Positions 47,919 through 60,920 of a DNA stretch of 64,000 nt are shown here, in pieces. Source of the stretch: Hydractinia symbiolongicarpus (lineage: Eukaryota > Cnidaria > Hydrozoa > Anthoathecata > Hydractiniidae); NCBI RefSeq assembly GCF_029227915.1, contig NC_079888.1, forward strand, positions 930,001 to 994,000. The letters run 5' to 3'. The first letter of the stretch is position 1. The number at the start of each line of letters is the position of its first letter. The translations under genes and the position numbers were made by a program. The notes beneath the pieces are model-generated. The model was not told the DNA's origin. It did not search any database and saw only the letters and a program-made list of their open reading frames with translations.

Positions 47919-50900
47919 GTCTCTATTTCTTCAGTGCGAACTAACGGCTAGGATTAGTCCCACAGTAAAAAATGACTTATTTATCCTAATTTTTAAATAA
48001 AGCGCTACCACACCGCCAAGTGTAATCGCTGAGTTCCAGCAATCATGTCGAATTAAAAGAATGTCATTCCTTGGAGTCCAATTGGCTCATTTATCACATT
48101 TATCAAGTCACAGTTCAGAATCAGTTCAACTAAGTTCCACAGTCAATCGGTTCACCGTTAAAAGCGATACAACTTAGTAATATCGGAACAAAATCTTTAA
48201 ATACATGTTGGTACGAATATGTGACACAACCGTTGTAACCTAAACGGATTGACACCGTTAGAAGGTCAATGAAATATAGTTTTTGAAACTGTCTCTATTT
48301 CTTCAGCGCAATCTAACGGCTAGGATTGGTCCCACAGTAAAAAATGAACTATTTATCTTAATTTTTAAATGAAGCGCTACCACAGGGCCCAGTGTAATCG
48401 CTGAGTTCCAGCAATCATGTCAAATTAAGAAGAATGTCATTCTTTGGAGTCCAATTGGCTCATTTATCACATTTATCAATCCACAGTCCAGAATCAATTC
48501 AACTAAGTCCCACATGCAATCGATTCACCGTTAAAAGCGATACAACTTAGTAATGTCGGACAAAAAATCACTAAGTACATGTCGGTACGAATATGTGACG
48601 CAACCGTTGTACCTCAAACGGATTGACACCGATAGAAAGTCAATGAAATGTAGTTTTTGAAACAGTAACTATTTCTTCAGTGCGAACTAACGGCTAGGAT
48701 TGGTCCCACAGTAAAAAATGACTTATTTATCTTAATTTTTAAATAAAGCGCTACCACACTGCCAAGTGTAATCCCTGAGTTCCAGCAATCATGTCGAATT
48801 AAGAAGAATGTCATTCCTTGGAGTCCAATTGGCTCATTTATCACATTTATCAAGTCACAGTTCAGAATCAGTTCAACTAAGTTCCACAGTCAATCGGTTC
48901 ACCGTTAAAAGCGATACAACTTAGTAATATCGGAACAAAGGCACTAAATACATGTTGGTACGAATATGTGACGCAACTGTTGTAACTCAAACGGATTGAC
49001 ACCCTTTAAAAGTCAATGAAATGTAGTTTTTGAAACTGTCTCTATTTCTTCAGCGCGAACTAACGGCTAGGATTGATCCCACAGTAAAAAATTACTTATT
49101 TATCTTAATTTTTATATAAAGCGCTACCACACCGCCCAGTGTAATCGCTGAGTTCCAGCAATCATGTCAAATTAAGAAGATTGTCATTCCTTTGAGACCA
49201 AGCGGCTCATTTATCACATTTAACAGGTCACAGTTCAGAATTAGTTCAATTAAGTCCCACAGTCAATCGTTTTACTTTTAAAAGCGATACAACTTAGTAA
49301 TAGCGGGAGAAATCGCTAAATACATATTGGTACGAATATGTGACGCAACTGTTGTAACTCAAACGGATTGACACCCTTCGAAAGTCAATGAAATGTAGTT
49401 TTTGAAACTGTCTCTATTTCTACAGTGCGAACTAACGGCTAGGATTGGTCCCACAGTAAAAAATGACTTATTTATCTTAATTTTTAAATAAAGCGCCACC
49501 ACACCGCCCAGTGTAATCGCTGAGTTCTAGCAATCATGTCAAATTAAGAAGAATGTCATTCCTTGGAGTCCAATTGTCTCATTTATCACATTTATCAGGT
49601 CACAGTCCAGAATCAGTTGAACTAAGTCCCACAGTGAATCAGTTCACCGTTAAAAGCGATACAACTTAGTAATATCGCAACAAAATCACTAAATACATTT
49701 TGGTACGAATATGTGACGCAACCGTTGTAACTCAAACGGATTGCCACCGTTAAAAAGACAATGAAATGTAGTTTTTGAAACTGTCTCTATTTCTTCAGCG
49801 TGAACTAACGGCTAGGATTGGTCCGACAGTAAAAAATGACTTAGTAATCTTAATTTTCAAATTTAGTGCTACCACACCGCCCAGTGTAATCGCTGAGTTC
49901 CAGCAATCGTGTCAAATTAAGAAGAATGTCATTCCTTGGAGTGCAATTGGCTCATTTATCACATTTATCAGGTCACAGTCCAGAATCAGTTCAACTAAGT
50001 CCCACAGTAAATCGGTTCACCCTTAAAAGCGATACAACTTAGTAATATCGGAACAAAATCACTAAATACATGTTGGTACGAATATGTGACGCAACCGTTG
50101 TAACTCAAACGGATTGACACCGTTAGAAAGTCAATGAAATGTAGTTTTTGAAACTGTATCTATTTCTTCAGCGCCAACTAACGGCTAGGGTTGCTCCCAC
50201 AGTTAAAAATGACTTATTTATCATAATTTTTAAATGAAGCGCTACCACAGCGCCCAGTGTAACCGCTGAGTTCCAGCAATCATGTCAAATTAAGACGATT
50301 GTCATTCCTTTGAGACCAAGCGGCTCATTTATCACATCTAACAGGCCACAGTCCAGAGTCAGTTCAATTAAGTCCCACAGTCAATCGTTTCACTTTTAAA
50401 AGCGATACAACTTAGTAATAGCGGAAGAAATCGCTAAATACATGTTGGTACGGATATGTGACGCAACCGTTGTAACTCAAACGGATTGACACCGTTAGAA
50501 AGTCAATGAAATGTAGTTTTTGAAACTGTCTCTATTTCTTCAGTGCGAACTAACGGCTAGGATTGGTCCCACAGTAAAAAATGACTTATTTATTTTAATT
50601 TTTAAATAAAGCGCTACCACACCGCCAAGTGTAATCCCTGAGTTCCAGCAATCACGTCAAATTAAGAAGAATGTCATTCCTTGGAGTCGAATTGGCTCAT
50701 TTATCACATTTATCAAGTCACAGTCCAGAATCAGTTCAACTAAGCCCCACAGTCAATCGGTTCACCGTTAAAAGCGATACAACTTAGTAATATCGGAACA
50801 AAGGCACTAAATACATGTTGGTACGAATATGTGACGCAACTGTTGTAACTCAAACGGATTGACACCCTTAAAAAGTCAATAAAATGTAGTTTTTGAAACT

Positions 50901-51272
50901 GTCTCTATTTCTTCAGCGCGAACTAAGGGCTAGGATTGGTCCCACAGTAAAAAATTACTTATTTATCTTAATTTTTAAATAAAGCGCTACCACACCGCCC
51001 AGTGTAATCGCTGAGTTCCATCAATCATGTCAAATTAAGAAGATTGTCATTCCTTTGAGACCAAGCGGCTCATTTATCACATTTAACAGGTCACAGTCCA
51101 GAATCAGTTCAATTAATTCCCACAGTCAATCGTTTCACTTTCAAAAGCGATACCACTTAGTAATATCGAAAAAAAACACTTAATACATGTTGGTACGAAT
51201 ATGTGACGCAATCGTTGTAACTCAAACGGATTGACACCGTTAGAAAGTCAATGAAAAGTAGTTTTTGAAACT
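47919..51272 (+). repeat. Mixed satellite monomers right of the 2,950-bp HOR
   Basis: Starts at 47919, 48291, 48665, 49038, 49410, 49783, 50156, 50528 and 50901. Several are siblings of monomers at 39.4-42.8 kb: the 49783 copy resembles the 42765 and 45715 copies (CAAATTTAG), and the 50528 copy resembles 39408. This indicates an older duplication of the whole neighbourhood, since partly scrambled. I see nothing else. Confidence 0.87.
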
Positions 51273-54200
51273 GTCTCTGTTTTTTCAGCGCGAACTAACG
51301 GATAGGATTGGTCCCACAGTAAAAAATTACTTATTTTTCGAAATTTCTAGATAAAGCGCTACCACAGGGTCCAGTGTAATCGCTGAGTTCCGGCAATCAT
51401 GTCGAGTTAAAAAGAATGTTATTTCTTGTAGCTCAATTGGCTCATTTATCACATTTATAAGGTCACAGTCCAGAAACAGTTCAAATAATTCCCACAGTCA
51501 ATCGTTTCACTTTTAAAAGCGATACCACTTAGTAATATCGAAAAAAACACTTAATACATGTTGGTACGGATATGTTAAGCAACCGTTGTAACGCAAACGG
51601 ATTGACACCGTTAGAAAGTCAATGAAAGGTAGTTTTTGAAACTGTCTCTATTTCTTCAGCGTGAACTAACGGATAGGATTGGTCCCACAGTAAAAAATTA
51701 CTTATTTATCGAAATTTTTAAATAAAGCGCTACCACAGGGTCCAATGTAATCGCTGAGTTCCGGCAATCATGTCGAGTTAAAAAGAATGTTATTTCTTAG
51801 AGTCCAATTGGCTCATTTATCACATTTATAAGGTCACAGTCCAGAATCAGTTCAATTAAGTCCCACAGTCAATCGTTTCACTTTTAAAAGCGATAAAACT
51901 TGTAATATCGCAAAAAACGCTAAATACATGTTGGTACGAATATGTGAAGCAACCGTTGTAACTCAAGCGGATTGACACCGTTAAAAAGTCAATGAAAGGT
52001 AGTTTTTGAAACTGTCTCTATTTCTTCAGCGCGAACTAACGGATAGGATTGGTCCCACAGTAAAAAATGACTTATTTATCTAAATTTTTAAATGAAGCGC
52101 TACCACAGGGTCCAGTGTAATCGTTGAGTTCCGGCAATCATGTCGAGTTAAAAAGAATGTTATTTCTTGGAGTTCAATTGGCTCATTTATCACATTTATC
52201 AGATCACAGTCCAGACTCATTTCAACTAATTCCCACAGTCAATCGGTTAACCGTTAAAAGCGATACAACTTAGTAGTATCGGAACAAAATCACTAAATAC
52301 ATGTTGGTACGAATATGTGACACAGTCGTTGTAACTCAAACGGATTGACACCGTTAGAAAGTCAATGAAATGTAGTTTTTGAAACTGTCTCTATTTCTTC
52401 GGCGCGAACTAACGGCTAGGACTGATCCCACAGTAAAAAATGACTTATTTATCTAAATTTTTATATGAAGCACTACCACAGGGTCCAGTGTAATCGTTGA
52501 GTTCCGGCAATCATGTCGAGTTAAAAAGAATGTTATTTCTTGGAGTTCAATTGGCTCATTTATCACATTTATAAGGTCACAGTCCAGAAACAGTTCAATT
52601 AAGTCCCGCAGTCAATCGTTTCACTTTTAAATGCGATAAAACTTAGTAATATCGGAAAAAACGCTAAATACATGTTGGTACGCTTATGTGAAGCAACCGT
52701 TGTAACTCAAACGGATTGCCACCGTTAGAAAGTCAATGAAATGTAGTTTTTGAAACTGTCTCTATTTCTTCAGCGCGAACTAACGGATAGGATTGGTCCC
52801 ACAGTAAAAAATAACTTATTTATCTAAATTTTTATATGAAGCGCTACCACAGGGTCCAGTGTAATCGTTGAGTTCCGGCAATCATGTCGAGTTAAAAAGA
52901 ATGTTATTTCTTGGAGTTCAATTGGCTCATTTATCACATTTATCAGGACACAGTCCAGAATCAGTTCAACTAATTCCCACAGTCAATCGGTTAACCGTTA
53001 AAAGCGATACAAATTAGTAATATCGGAACAAAATCACTAAATACATGTTGGTACGAATATGTGACACAGTCGTTGTAACTCAAACGGATTGACACCGTTA
53101 GAAAGTCAATGAAAAGTGGTTTTTGAAACTGTCTCTGTTTTGTCAGCGCGAACTAACGGCTAGGATTGGTCCCATAGTAAAAAACGACTTATTTATCTAA
53201 ATTTTTATATGAAGCGCTACCACAGGGTCCAGTGTTATCGTTGAGTTCCGGCAATCATGTCGAGTTAAAAAGAATGTTATTTCTTAGAGTCCAATTGGCT
53301 CATTTATCACATTTATAAGGTCACAGTCCAGAATCAGTTCAATTAAGTCCCACAGTCAATCGTTTCACTTTTAAAAGCGATAAAACTTAGTAATATCGGA
53401 AAAAACGCTAAATACATGTTGGTACGAATATGTGACACAGTCGTTGTAACTCAAACGGATTGACACCGTTAGAAAGTCAATGAAATGTAGTTTTTGAAAC
53501 TGTCTCTATTTCTTCAGCGCGAACTAACGGCTAGGACTGGTCCCACAGTAAAAAATGACTTATTTATCTAAATTTTTATATGAAGCACTACCACAGGGTC
53601 CAGTGTAATCGTTGAGTTCCGGCAATCATGTCGAGTTAAAAAGAATGTTATTTCTTGGAGTTCAATTGGCTCATTTATCACATTTATAAGATCACAGTCC
53701 AGAAACAGTTCAATTAATTCCCACAGTCAATCGTTTCTCTTATAAAAGCGATACAACTTAGTAAGATCGGAACAAATCGCTAACTACATGTTGGTACGAA
53801 TACGTGACGCAATCGTTGTAACTCAAAAGGATTGACCCGTCAAAAAGTCAATGAAAAGTAGTTTTTGAAACTGTCTCTGTTTTTTCAGCGCGAACTAACG
53901 GCTAGGATTGGTCCCATAGTAAAAAATGACTTATTTATCTAAAATTTTAAATGAAGCGCTACCACAGGGTCCAGTGTAATCGCTGAGTTCCGGCAATCAT
54001 GTCGAGTTAAAAAGAATGTTATTTCTTGGAGTTCAATTGGCTCATTTATCACATTTATAAGGTCACAGTCCAGAATCAGTTCAACTAAGTCCCACAGTCA
54101 ATCGTTTCTCTTTTAAAAGCGATACAACTTAGTAAGATCGGAACAAATCGCTAAATACATGTTGGTACGAATACGTGACGCAATCGTTGTAACTCAAACG

Positions 54201-56102
54201 GATTGACACCGTTAGAAAGTCAATGAAAAGTAGTTTTTGAAACTGTCTCTATTTCTTCAGCGCGAACTAACGGATAGGATTGGTCCCACAGTAAAAAATT
54301 ACTTAATTATCGAAATTTTTAAATAAAGCGCTACCACAGGGTCCAGTGTAATCGCTGAGTTCCGGCAATCATGTCGAGTTAAAAAGAATGTTATTTCTTG
54401 GAGTTCAATTGGCTCATTTATCACATTTATAAGGCCACAGTCCAGAAACAGTTCAATTAATTCCCACAGTCAATCGTTTCTCTTTTAAAAGCGATACAAC
54501 TTAGTAAGATCGGAACAAATCGCTAAATAAATGTTGGTACGAATACGTGACGCAATCGTTGTAACTCAAACGGATTGACACCGTTAGAAAGTCAATGAAA
54601 TGTAGTTTTTGAAACTGTCTCTGTTTTTTCAGCGCGAACTAACGGCTAGGATTGGTCCCATAGTAAAAAATGACTTATTTATCTAAATTTTTAAATGAAG
54701 CGCTACCACAGGGTCCAGTGTAATCGTTGAGTTCCGGGAATCATGTCGAGTTAAAAAGAATGTTATTTCTTGGAGTCCAATTAGCTCATTTATCACATTT
54801 ATATGGTCACAGTCCAGAATCAGTTCAATTAAGTCCCGCAGTTAATCGTTTCACTTTTAAAAGCGATAAAACTTAGTAATATCGGAAAAAACGCTAAATA
54901 CATGTTGGTACGAATACGTGACGCAATCGTTGTAACTCAAAAGGATTGACACCGTCAGAAAGTCAATAAAAGGTAGTTTTTGAAACTGTCTCTGTTTTTT
55001 CAGCGCGAACTAACGGATAGGATTGGTCCCACAGTAAAAAATAACTTATTTATCTAAATTTTTAAATGAAGCGCTACCACAGGGTCCAGTGTAATCGTTG
55101 AGTTCCGGCAATCATGTCGAGTTAAAAAGAATGTTATTTCTTGGAGTTCAATTGGCTCATTTATCACATATATCAGGTCACAGTCCAGAATCAGTTCAAC
55201 TAATTCCCACAGTCAATCGTTTCACTTTTAAAAGTGATACAACTTAGCATTATCGGAAAAAATCGCTAAATACATGTTGCTACGAATATGTGACGCAACC
55301 GTTGTAACTCAAACGGATTGACACCGTTAGAAAGTCAAAGAAATATAGTTTTTGAAACTGTATCTATTTCTTCAGCGCCAACTAACGGCTAGGGTTGCTC
55401 CCACAGTTAAAAATGACTTATTTATCTAAATTTTTAAATGAAGCGCTACCACAGGGTCCAGTGTAATCGTTGAGTTCCGGCAATCATGTCGAGTTAAAAA
55501 GAATGTTATTTCTTGGAGTTCAATTGGCTCATTTATCACATTTATAAGGTCACAGTCCAGAAACAGTTCAATTAATTCCCACAGTCAATCGTTTCACTTT
55601 TAAAAGCGATACAACTTAGTAAGATCGGAACAAATCGCTAAATACATGTTGGTACGAATACGTGACGCAATCGTTGTAACTCAAACGGATTGACACCGTT
55701 AAAAAGTCAATGAAAAGTAGTTTTTGAAACTGTCTCTGTTTTTTCAGCGCGAACTAACGGCTAGGATTGGTCCCATAGTAAAAAATGACTTATTTATCTA
55801 AATTTTTAAATGAAGCGCTACCACAGGGTCCAGTGTAATCGTTGAGTTCCGGGAATCATGTCGAGTTAAAAAGAATGTTATTTCTTGGAGTCCAATTGGC
55901 TCATTTATCACATATAAAAGGTCACAGTCCAGAATCAGTTCAATTAAGTCCCGCAGTCAATCGTTTCACTTTTAAAAGCGATAAAACTTAGTATTATCGG
56001 AAAAAACGCTAAATACATGTTGGTACGAATATGTGAAGCAACCGTTGTAACTCAAAGGTATTGACACCGTTAGAAAGTCAATGAAAGGTAGTTTTTGAAA
56101 CT
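51273..56102 (+). repeat. Class I dominated satellite with CTGTTTTTTCAGCG variant
   Basis: Monomers from 51273 on are mostly class I (GGGTCCAGTG, GTCGAGTTAAAAAG, ATAAGGTCAC), many with CTCTGTTTTTTCAGCGCG in place of CTCTATTTCTTCAGCG. The monomer at 55360 is a hybrid: a class III start (CGCCAACTAACGG, CACAGTTAAAAATG) joins a class I centre near 55,420. No clean HOR period was found by eye in this stretch, although the class I copies are closely related. Confidence 0.82.
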
Positions 56103-56653
56103 GTCTCTATTTCTTCAGCGCGAACTAACGGATAGGATTGGTCCCACAGTAAAAAATAACTTATTTATCTAAATTTTTAAATGAAGCGCTACCACAGGGT
56201 CCAGTGTAATCGTTGAGTTCCGGCAATCATGTCGAGTTAAAAAGAATGTTGTTTCTTGGAGTTCAATTGGCTCATTTATCACATTTATCAGGTCACAGTC
56301 CAGAATCAGTTCAACTAATTCCCACAGTCAATCGGTTAACCGTTAAAAGCGATACAACTTAGTAATATCGGAACAAAATCACTAAATACGTGTTGGTACG
56401 AATATGTGACACAATCGTTGTAACTCAAACGGATTGACACCGTTAGAAAGTCAATGAAATGTAGTTTTTGAAACTGTCTCTATTTCTTCAGCGCAAACTA
56501 ACGGCTAGGAGTGGTCCCACAGTAAAAAATGACTTTTTTATCTAAATTTTTATATGAAGCACTACCACAGGGTCCAGTGTAATCGTTGAGTTCCGGCAAT
56601 CATGTCGAGTTAAAAAGAATGTTATTTCTTGGAGTTCAATTGGCTCATTTATC

Positions 56654-56655
56654 AG
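56654..56655. other. 9-bp deletion between direct repeats in a monomer
   Basis: CTCATTTATCAGGTCAC replaces CTCATTTATCACATTTATCAGGTCAC. The lost 9 bp lie between two ATTTATCA-like repeats, as in replication slippage. The same deletion occurs near 61,473. Confidence 0.85.
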
Positions 56656-58525
56656 GTCACAGTCCAGAATCAGTTCAACTAAGTCCCACAGTCAATCGGT
56701 TCACCGTTAAAAGCGATACAACTTAGTAATATCGGAACAAAATCACTAAATACATGTTGGTACGAATATGTGATACAATCGTTGTAACTCAAACGGATTG
56801 ACCCCGTTAGAAAGTCAATGAAAGGTAGTTTTTGAAACTGTCTCTATTTCTTCAGCGTGAACTAACGGATAGGATTGGTCCCACAGTAAAAAATGACTTA
56901 TTTATCTAAATTTTTAAATTAAGCGCTACCACAGGGTCCAGTGTAATCGTTGAGTTCCGGCAATCATGTCGAGTTAAAAAGAATGTTATTTCTTGGAGTC
57001 CAATTGGCTCATTTATCACATTTATAAGGTCACAGTCCAGAATCAGTTCAATTAAGTCCCACAGTCAATCGTTTCACTTTTAAAAGTGATACAACTTAGT
57101 ATTATCGGAAAAAATCGCTAAATACATGTTGGTACAAATATGTGACGCAACCGTTGTAACTCAAACGGATTGACACCGTTAGAAAGTCAATGAAATGTAG
57201 TTTTTGAAACTGTATCTATTTCTTCAGCGCCAACTAACAGCTAGGGTTGCTCCCACAGTAAAAAATGACTTATTTATCAAAATTTTTAAATGAAGCGCTA
57301 CCACAGCGCCCAGTGTAACCGCTGAGTTCCAGCAATCATGTCAAATTAAGACGATTGTCATTCCTTTGAGACCAAGCGGCTCATTTATCACATCTAACAG
57401 GTCACAGTCCAGAAACAGTTCAATTAATTCCCACAGTCAATCGTCTCTCTTTTAAAAGCGATACAACTTAGTAAGATCGGAACAAATCGCTAAATACATG
57501 TTGGTACGAATACGTGACGCAATCGTTGTAACTGAAACGGATTGACACCGTTAGAAAGTCAATGAAAAGTAGTTTTTGAAACTCTCTATGTTTTTTCAGC
57601 GCAAACTAACGGCTAGGATTGGTCCCACAGTAAAAAATGACTTATTTATCTAAATTTTTAAATGAAGCGCTACCACAGGGTCCAGTGTATTCGTTGAGTT
57701 CCGGCAATCATGTCGAGTTAAAAAGAATGTTATTTCTTGGAGTTCAATTGGCTCATTTATCACATTTATAAGGTCACAGTCCAGAAACAGTTCAATTAAT
57801 TCCCACAGTCAATCGTTTCACTTTTAAAAGCGATACAACTTAGTAAGATCGAAACAAATCGCTAAATACATGTTGGTACGAATACGTGACGCAATCGTTG
57901 TAACTCAAACGGATTGACACCGTTAGAAAGTCAATGAAAAGTAGTTTTTGAAACTGTCTCTGTTTTTTCAGCGCGAACTAACGGCTAGGATTGGTCCCAT
58001 AGTAAAAAATGACTTATTTATCTAAATTTTTAAATGAAGCGCTACCACAGGGTCCAGTGTAATCGTTGAGTTCCGGGAATCATGTCGAGTTAAAAAGAAT
58101 GTTATTTCTTGGAGTCCAATTAGCTCATTTATCACATTTATAAGGTCACAGTCCAGAATCAGTTCAATTAAGTCCCGCAGTCAATCGTTTCACTTTTAAA
58201 AGCGATAAAACTTAGTAATATCGAAAAAAAAGGTTAAATACATGTTGGTACGAATATGTGAAGCAACCGTTGTAACTCAAAGGTATTGACACCGTTAGAA
58301 AGTCAATGAAAGGTAGTTTTTGAAACTGTCTCTATTTCTTCAGCGCCAACTAACGGCTAGGGTTGCTCCCACAGTTAAAAATGACTTATTTATCATAATT
58401 TTTAAATGAAGCGCTACCACAGCGCCCAGTGTAACCTCTGAGTTCCAGCAATCATGTCAAATTAAGACGATTGTCATTCTTTTGAGACCAAGCGGCTCAT
58501 TTATCACATCTAACAGGTCACAGTC

Positions 58526-58898
58526 CAGAGTCAGTTCAATTAAGTCCCACAGTCAATCGTTTCACTTTTAAAAGCGATACAACTTAGTAATAGCGGAAGA
58601 AATCGCTAAATACATGTTGGTACGGATATGTGACGCAACTGTTATAACTCAAACGGATTGACACCGTTAGAAAGTCAATGAAATGTAGTTTTTGAAACTG
58701 TCTCTATTTCTTCAGTGCGAACTAACGGCTAGGATTGGTCCCACAGTAAAAAATGACTTATTTATTTTAATTTTTAAATAAAGCGCTACCACACCGACAG
58801 GTGTAATCCCTGAGTTCCAGCAATCACGTCAAATTAAGAAGAATGTCATTCCTTGGAGTCGAATTGGCTCATTTATCACATTTATCAAGTCACAGTTC
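58526..58898 (+). repeat. Monomer absent from the downstream HOR copy
   Basis: Compared with 60,921-64,000, this 373-bp interval is missing downstream. The offset is 4,818 before it and 4,445 after it, and the join in copy 2 lies near 63,342 within GGTCACAGTCCAGAATC. The loss keeps monomer phase. Confidence 0.85.
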
Positions 58899-60920
58899 AG
58901 AATCAGTTCAACTAAGCCCCACAGTCAATCGGTTCACCGTTAAAAGCGATACAACTTAGTAATATCGGAACAAAGGCACTAAATACATGTTGGTACGAAT
59001 ATGTGACGCAACTGTTGCAACTCAAACGGATTGACACCGTTAGAAGGTCAATGAAATGTAGTTTTTGAAACTGTCTCTATTTCTTCAGTGCGAACTAACG
59101 GCTAGAATTGGTCCCACAGTAAAAAATGACTTATTTATCTTAATTTTTAAACAAAGCGCTTCCACACCGCCCAGTGTAATCGCTGAGTTCCAGAAATCAT
59201 GACAAATTAAGAAGAATGTCATTGCTTGAAGTCCAATTGGCTCATTTATCACATTTATCAAGTCACAGTCCAGAATCAGTTCAACTAAGTTCCACAGTCA
59301 ATCGGTTCACCGTTAAAAGCGATACAACTTAGTAATATCGGAACAAAATCTTTAAATACATGTTGGTACGAATATGTGAAGCCACCGTTGTAACTCAAAC
59401 GGATCGACACCGTTAAAAAGTCAATGAAATGTAGTTTTTGAAACTGTCTCTACTTCTTCAGCGCGAACTAACGACTAGGATTGGTCCTACAGTAAAAAAT
59501 GACTTATTTATCTTATTTTTTAAATAAAGCGCTCCCACAGCGCCTAGTGTAATCGCTGAGTACCGGCAATCATGTCGAGTTAAAAAGAATGTTATTTCTT
59601 GGAGTTCAATTGGCTCATTTATCACATTTATAAGGTCACAGTCCAGAAACAGTTCAATTAATTCCCACATTCAATCGTTTCACTTTTAAAAGCGATACAA
59701 CTTAGTAAGATCGGAACAAATCGCTAAATACATGTTGGTACGAATACGTGACGCAATCGTTGTAACTCAAACGGATTGACACCGTTATGAAAACGTAGTT
59801 TTTGAAACTGTCTCTGTTTTTTCAGCGCGAACTAACGGATAGGATTGGTCCCACAGTAAAAAATTACTTATTTATCGAAATTTCTAGATAAAGCGCTACC
59901 ACAGGGTCCAGTGTAATCGTTGAGTTCCGGCAATCATGTCGAGTTAAAAAGAATGTTATTTCTTGGAGTCCAATTGGCTCATTTATCACATTTATAAGGT
60001 CACAGTCCAGAATCAGTTCAATTAAGTCCCACAGTCAATCTTTTCTCTTTTAAAAGCAATACAACTTAGTAATATCGGAACAAATCGCTAAATACATGTT
60101 GGTACGAATATGTGAAGCAACCGTTGTAACTCAAACGGATTGACACCGTTAGAAAGTCAATGAAAAGTAGTTTTTGAAACTGTCTCTGTTTTTTTCAGCG
60201 TGAACTAACGGATAGTATTGGTCGCACAGTAAAAAATTACTTATTTATCGAAATTTCTAAATAAAGCGCTACCACAGGGTCCAGTGTAATCGCTGAGTTC
60301 CGGCAATCATGTCGAGTTAAAAAGAATGTTATTTCTTGGAGTTCAATTGGCTCATTTATCACATTTATAAGGTCACAGTCCAGAAACAGTTCAATTAATT
60401 CCCACAGTCAATCGTTTCACTGTTAAAAGCGATACAACTTAGTAAGATCGGAACAAATCGCTAAATACATGTTGGTACGAATACGTGACGCAATCGTTGT
60501 AACTCAAACAGATTGACACCGTTAGAAAGTCAATGAAAAGTAGTTTTTGAAACTGTCTCTCTTTTTTCAGCGCGAACTAACGGCTAGGATTGGTCCCATA
60601 GTAAAAAACGACTTATTTATCTAAATTTTTAAATGAAGCGCTACCACAGGGTCCAGTGTAATCGTTGAGTTCCGGCAATCATGTCGAGTTAAAAAGAATG
60701 TTATTTCTTGGAGTCCAATTGGCTCATTTATCACATTTATAAGGTCACAGTCCAGAATCAGTTCAATTAAGTCCCACAGTCAATCGTTTCTCTTTTCAAA
60801 AGCGATACAACTTAGTAATATCGGAACAAATCGCTAAATACATGTTGGTACGAATATGTGAAGCAACCGTTGTAACTCAAACGGATTGACACCGAACAAT
60901 GAAAGGTAGTTTTTGAAACT

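Larger units (their letters stand above)
56103..60920 (+). repeat. About 13-monomer HOR, copy 1 (4,818-bp offset)
   Basis: Sequence from about 56,103 recurs at 60,921, with shared private features: GCGCAAACTAACGG with TAGGAGTGG (56,490 and 61,308), a 9-bp deletion (near 56,654 and 61,473), GACCCCGTTAG, and an AAACTCTCTATG variant (near 57,580 and 62,398). Left boundary is approximate. From 59,041 the offset falls to 4,445 because copy 2 lost one monomer. Confidence 0.88.
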